This document shows, in pieces, positions 61,244-64,000 of a DNA stretch of 64,000 nucleotides. Within the stretch, counting starts at the first letter, position 1, and each line of letters begins with the position of its first letter. Below the pieces are notes generated by a model. The model saw only the letters and a program-made list of their open reading frames with translations. It was not told where the DNA came from and ran no database searches. Made by a program: the position numbers and the translations under genes. Source of the DNA: Lentisphaerota bacterium. Its GTDB lineage: Bacteria > Verrucomicrobiota > Kiritimatiellia > CAIQIC01 > Lenti-01. The stretch spans positions 18,500 through 82,499 of the forward strand of contig JAAZBB010000076.1 in NCBI GenBank assembly GCA_012514035.1, read 5' to 3'.

Positions 61244-61513
61244 ATGCCCAACATCAAAAGCGCCGCCAAGCGCGTCAAGACATCCGAGAAGTCCCGCCGG
61301 CGCAACGCCGAGACCCGATCCGTCCTGAAAAGCCTGCGCAAGAATCTGCTGGCCGCCATCACAGCCAACGAGTCCCCCAAGACCCAGGCTGCCTACCGGG
61401 CCTTTTGTTCCGCCCTCGACAAGGGCGTCAAGCATGGCATCGTCCCCAAGAACACGGCCATCCGGAAAAAGGCCCGCGCCGCCACGATGCTCCGCAAGAC
61501 AGCGGCCAAGTAA
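61244..61513 (+). CDS. rpsT: 30S ribosomal protein S20
   Basis: An 89-residue S20, a primary binder of the 16S 5' domain. MPNIKSAAKRVKTSEKSRRRNAETRS, and the end GIVPKNTAIRKKARAATMLRK are typical. A GAGGAGAG site precedes the ATG. It is monocistronic, as in many bacteria, with its own promoter and a hairpin downstream. Confidence 0.96.
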   Translation: MPNIKSAAKRVKTSEKSRRRNAETRSVLKSLRKNLLAAITANESPKTQAAYRAFCSALDKGVKHGIVPKNTAIRKKARAATMLRKTAAK

Positions 61514-61537
61514 CCCGCCGGCCGGTTTCGAGCCCAC

Positions 61538-61568
61538 CGCCCCGCCGCCTTTCCTGGCGCGCGGGGCG
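61538..61568 (+). terminator. Hairpin after rpsT
   Basis: A two-part stem (CGCCCCG with CGGGGCG outside, CGCC with GGCG inside, TTTCCT loop) starts 24 bases after the rpsT stop and is followed by only TTTC. It probably ends the rpsT transcript, and lies in a 142-bp convergent spacer with the patatin gene, in which nothing else was seen. Confidence 0.45.
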
Positions 61569-61655
61569 TTTCATGTTCACGGCCGGTTTTACCTGTCGGA
61601 ACCGATCCGCCTGCCGGGCGGAATGCGCGGGGAGCGCAACGCAATCCAACCGGCA

Positions 61656-62606
61656 TTACTCCAAAGCCCGCCGGGCGGCCACGCGCCCGGCCTCCATGGC
61701 TTCCTGGGCGCGCTGGAAGTCCAGCGTGCCGATGGTTCCCACCTGCGGTTCGATCAACAGATCCGGCGGTTCGGCCTTCCGCCGGGCCCGGGCAATCTGC
61801 GCCTCCATGATCCGCACCGAGCGCACCAGCACCTCCAGCATGTCCGGCCTGGTTTCCCGCGCCTGCCAGGAGGCTTTTAGCCGCCGGACTCTTCTTTCCA
61901 CGTCCTCAAAGTAGTGTTCCAGGGCCTGCAGGGGGCCGGCCGATTCCTCCGCGTCGCTCTGCCGCGGCAGATGCAACGGCCCGGCGACCGTTCCTTCCGG
62001 CGGGATTGCCGGACCCGACCAATTGGTTTTGTCCGGTTCGGTCCCCTGCGAAACATCCACGGCAATCACCGTTTTGGCCCCCATGTCCCGCACGACATTG
62101 ACGGGCACCGGGTTGACCAGCCCGCCATCCACCAGCAGACGCGGGCCGATACGGACCGGCGAAAACAGGCCCGGGATAGAGATGCTGGCGCGCAGGGCCG
62201 GCATCAGATTCCCGGACGACAGGACGGCTTCGGCGCCTGATGCCAGATCCGTGGCGACCGCCCGAAAGGGCACGGACAGTTCCCGGAATTCGCGCACCCC
62301 CAACATCCGGGAGGTTTCCTCCAGCAGACGCCGGCCATCGGTCAGGCCGCTGCGGGACAGCGAGATCTCCCAGAAAAACCGACGCAGCCGCTTCCAGTCG
62401 AGATTCATGGCCAGGTCGCGCAGCGTGGATACACGGCCAGCGGAAAAAAACGCCCCGACGACGGCCCCCATGCTGGTGCCGGCCACGACCTCCACATCGA
62501 TCCCTCGTTCCTGCAGCGTCTCCAGCACGCCCAGGTGCGCCCAGCCACGCGCGCCGCCGCTGCCCAGCGCCAGCCCGACCCGTCTCTTCCGCCATTGCCG
62601 GCGCAT
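61656..62606 (-). CDS. Patatin-like phospholipase (RssA family)
   Basis: A 316-residue serine hydrolase of the patatin superfamily. The oxyanion-hole motif GSGGARGWAHLGVL (15-28), the nucleophile Ser45 in GTSMG and the catalytic Asp160 in LLVDGGLVNPVP are all present, so it should be an active lipid acyl hydrolase. The C-terminal about 110 residues are helical and charged and less conserved. No signal peptide is obvious. It follows the ROK kinase gene by 15 bases. Confidence 0.92.
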   Translation of the reverse strand: MRRQWRKRRVGLALGSGGARGWAHLGVLETLQERGIDVEVVAGTSMGAVVGAFFSAGRVSTLRDLAMNLDWKRLRRFFWEISLSRSGLTDGRRLLEETSRMLGVREFRELSVPFRAVATDLASGAEAVLSSGNLMPALRASISIPGLFSPVRIGPRLLVDGGLVNPVPVNVVRDMGAKTVIAVDVSQGTEPDKTNWSGPAIPPEGTVAGPLHLPRQSDAEESAGPLQALEHYFEDVERRVRRLKASWQARETRPDMLEVLVRSVRIMEAQIARARRKAEPPDLLIEPQVGTIGTLDFQRAQEAMEAGRVAARRALE

Positions 62607-62621
62607 CCGCGGCCCCTCCGC

Positions 62622-63587
62622 CTACTCCAGGAACGTCAGCGCGGCCGCCCCGATCACCCCCGCATCGTTGCCCAGGCGGGCCCGCTTGATCACGAGTTTC
62701 TCCGCGAAATGCGGATTCAGCCGCTTGTTCAAGTGCCGGCGCAGCGGTTCGAACAGAACTGGTCCGGCGGCGGAAACCCCGCCGCCGATGATGAAAGCCT
62801 GCGGCTGCAGCAGATAAGCCACGGACGCCATCATGGTTGCCAGGCAATCGGCGACAAAATCGAAAATCTCCTGCGCCAGTTCATCACCCGCCTCGGCCGC
62901 CTGGCAGATCAGCTTCGGGGTGACCGCCTCGCGCTTGCCGCCCGCCCGTTCCAGAATGGAGCTGGTCCGGCCCGCATCGATCTCCCGCAGGGTGCGCTCC
63001 ACGATGCGGCGGTTGCCGACATACTGCTCGACGCCACCCCGGCCGGTTGGCGCAACCGGCCCGTTCATGTCGATGGATACATGGCCGATCTCTCCGGCCA
63101 TCGAGTAGGCGCCGCGGTACAGGCTGTTGTTGATCAGCAGCCCGCCTCCCACACCGGTGCCCAGGGTAATGAACACCGCGTGCTGATAGGCCTGGCCCGC
63201 ACCATAGGTGCATTCCCCTACGGCCATCGCATTCACGTCGTTGTCCACCCGCACAATCTGCCGGAATCGCCGACCCAGTCGTTCCGCCAGCGGCACTCCT
63301 GTCCAGCCGGGCACATTTGTCAGGTCATGGACAAACCCCTTGGCATAGTCCACGAACCCCGGCACGCCCACGCCGACGCCCGCCCATTCCATGTCCGCGG
63401 GCAGATCCGCCATCAGCGCAAACGCATGGCGCTCCACTTCGTCCAGCCAGCCATCGACTCCTTTCAGGTCCTTCGTGGCAAAGCTTGCCCGCGCGCCGAT
63501 GGTTCCGTCCTCCGCCACCCGCGCCATCTTCACATAGGTTCCGCCAAAGTCCACGCCGATGGCACACCGCTTCTTGTTTTCGTTCAT
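62622..63587 (-). CDS. ROK-family sugar kinase (glucokinase-like)
   Basis: A 321-residue ATP-dependent kinase of the ROK family, probably phosphorylating glucose or another hexose. The phosphate motif VDFGGTYVK (12-20), catalytic DNDVNA (Asp117) and TLGTGVGGGLL are present, as is GEIGHVSID (Glu166 and His169). The usual ROK zinc motif CxCGxxGCxE that follows is replaced by VAPTGRGGVEQYV (178-190), so no zinc ligands other than His169 remain. A GAAGGA site precedes the ATG, which is one base after the tatD stop. Confidence 0.9.
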   Translation of the reverse strand: MNENKKRCAIGVDFGGTYVKMARVAEDGTIGARASFATKDLKGVDGWLDEVERHAFALMADLPADMEWAGVGVGVPGFVDYAKGFVHDLTNVPGWTGVPLAERLGRRFRQIVRVDNDVNAMAVGECTYGAGQAYQHAVFITLGTGVGGGLLINNSLYRGAYSMAGEIGHVSIDMNGPVAPTGRGGVEQYVGNRRIVERTLREIDAGRTSSILERAGGKREAVTPKLICQAAEAGDELAQEIFDFVADCLATMMASVAYLLQPQAFIIGGGVSAAGPVLFEPLRRHLNKRLNPHFAEKLVIKRARLGNDAGVIGAAALTFLE

Positions 63588-63588
63588 G

Positions 63589-64000
63589 TCATCCTTCCAA
63601 TTGGAACAGGCGGCAGGCATTCGCGAAGGTGGCCGCGGCCAGCGCCGCGGGCTCCCCGCCGCGCGCCTCGGCCAGCACCTCCGCCACCCGCGTCAGGTAA
63701 GCCGGCTCGTTCACTTTCCCGCGAAACGGCTTCGGTGTCAAATACGGGCAATCGGTCTCCACCAGCAAGCGGTCTTCCGGAACGAGCTTCGCCACCTCCC
63801 GCAGCGGCCCGGCATTGTTGAAACTGACGATGCCGCTGAAGCTGATCAGGAACCCCTGCGCCAGCAGTTTCTCCGCGAACGGCGCATCGCCGGTGAAGCA
63901 GTGCAGGATGCCGGGCGGGGGTGTTTTTTCCACACTGTGGAAAACTTTTTTCCACACTGTGGAAAACTCGCCGAGCATGTCGATCGTGTCGTCGTCGGCA
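63589..64000 (-). CDS. tatD: TatD-family metal-dependent hydrolase, partial
   Basis: The C-terminal 137 codons of a TatD-type deoxyribonuclease/hydrolase; the start lies beyond the right edge. ILHCFTGDAPFAEKLLAQGFLISFSGIVSFNNA, the metal-binding Asp in VETDCPYLTPKPFRGKVNEPAYL, and the end FANACRLFQL are typical. Between DDDTIDMLGEF and PPPGILHCFTG an extra stretch (about residues STVWKKVFHSVEKT) is encoded by the tandem palindromes at 63924-63967, where most TatD proteins have only a few residues. It opens the tatD-ROK-patatin run. Confidence 0.9.
   Translation of the reverse strand, partial: ADDDTIDMLGEFSTVWKKVFHSVEKTPPPGILHCFTGDAPFAEKLLAQGFLISFSGIVSFNNAGPLREVAKLVPEDRLLVETDCPYLTPKPFRGKVNEPAYLTRVAEVLAEARGGEPAALAAATFANACRLFQLEG
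63924..63967. repeat. Two tandem 22-bp units each holding a 19-bp palindrome with DnaA-box-like arms
   Basis: Unit 1 is 63924-63945 and unit 2 is 63946-63967; they are identical. Each contains the palindrome TTTTCCACACTGTGGAAAA (63926-63944 and 63948-63966), two inverted TTTTCCACA arms around a central C. TTTTCCACA fits the relaxed DnaA box TTWTNCACA, giving four boxes in 41 bases. The repeat lies within the tatD coding frame and, being 22 bases, is read in two frames. It could be a dispersed palindromic element, a DnaA-binding cluster or another operator. Confidence 0.85.

Noticed and set aside
1..64000. CRISPR arrays, tRNA or rRNA genes, prophage or insertion sequences
   Set aside because: No regularly spaced repeats, no CCA-ended cloverleaf candidates in the gaps, no transposase or phage structural motifs were seen by reading. 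The only tandem repeat found is the pair of palindromes at 63924-63967.

Overview
The window is a dense, high-GC bacterial chromosome segment with about 66 protein genes, mostly on the minus strand and packed into a few long operons. The conserved core (L31, RF1, PrmC, Ffh, S16, the S10-spc-alpha ribosomal cluster, PriA, S20) is clearly bacterial. An SHD1-thioredoxin fusion, very large secreted enzymes with autotransporter-type beta repeats, and a C-terminal domain shared by two secreted enzymes all resemble the PVC superphylum. Verrucomicrobiota/Kiritimatiellota is my best guess. This placement is inference from protein style, not from a marker search.

Layout from left to right. (1) 1-4643, minus: rpmE, prfA, prmC, a membrane-tethered DnaJ-like zinc protein, ffh, rpsP and khpA (cut by the edge), a translation and secretion block. 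(2) 4969-16440: three secreted proteins, namely a 1659-residue subtilase (plus strand), a secreted protein made of three tandem repeats, and a 1691-residue GH13 amylase with beta-strand repeats. Together they look like a module for degrading external protein and glucan. (3) 16725-22628, minus: mnmA, an AI-2E family transporter, a YihY family protein and a UvrD-type helicase, in transcriptional order. (4) 22720-26416, plus: a polyprenyl glycosylphosphotransferase, a GT2 glycosyltransferase, a COG2426 membrane protein and an SHD1-thioredoxin protein. (5) 26503-44353, minus: one 32-gene run from fusA and rpsJ to rpoA and rplQ. It lacks rpmD (L30) and has a foreign membrane coiled-coil gene inserted between rpsS and rplV. 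It ends at a good hairpin terminator. (6) 44510-46822: priA and a possible 24-residue membrane peptide gene. (7) 46946-57704, minus: a lipoprotein and an outer-membrane barrel, then a Wza-Wzc-glycosylphosphotransferase exopolysaccharide set whose last gene overlaps, by an ATGA junction, a three-subunit molybdenum hydroxylase. (8) 57864-61078, minus: acyl-CoA dehydrogenase, EtfB and a ferredoxin-fused EtfA, in the order of an electron-bifurcating CarCDE-type complex. (9) 61244-64000: rpsT (plus), then tatD (cut by the edge), a ROK sugar kinase and a patatin-like hydrolase (minus).

The points most worth following up are the inserted gene in the S10 operon, two tandem 19-bp palindromes made of DnaA-box-like sequences inside tatD, the CarCDE-like electron-transfer complex, the coupling of exopolysaccharide genes to a molybdenum hydroxylase, and the two uncharacterised secreted or membrane proteins (triple repeat; membrane DnaJ-type zinc finger). 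I saw no tRNA, rRNA, CRISPR array, prophage or insertion sequence. No searches could be run, so family names rest on motifs I recognised by reading.
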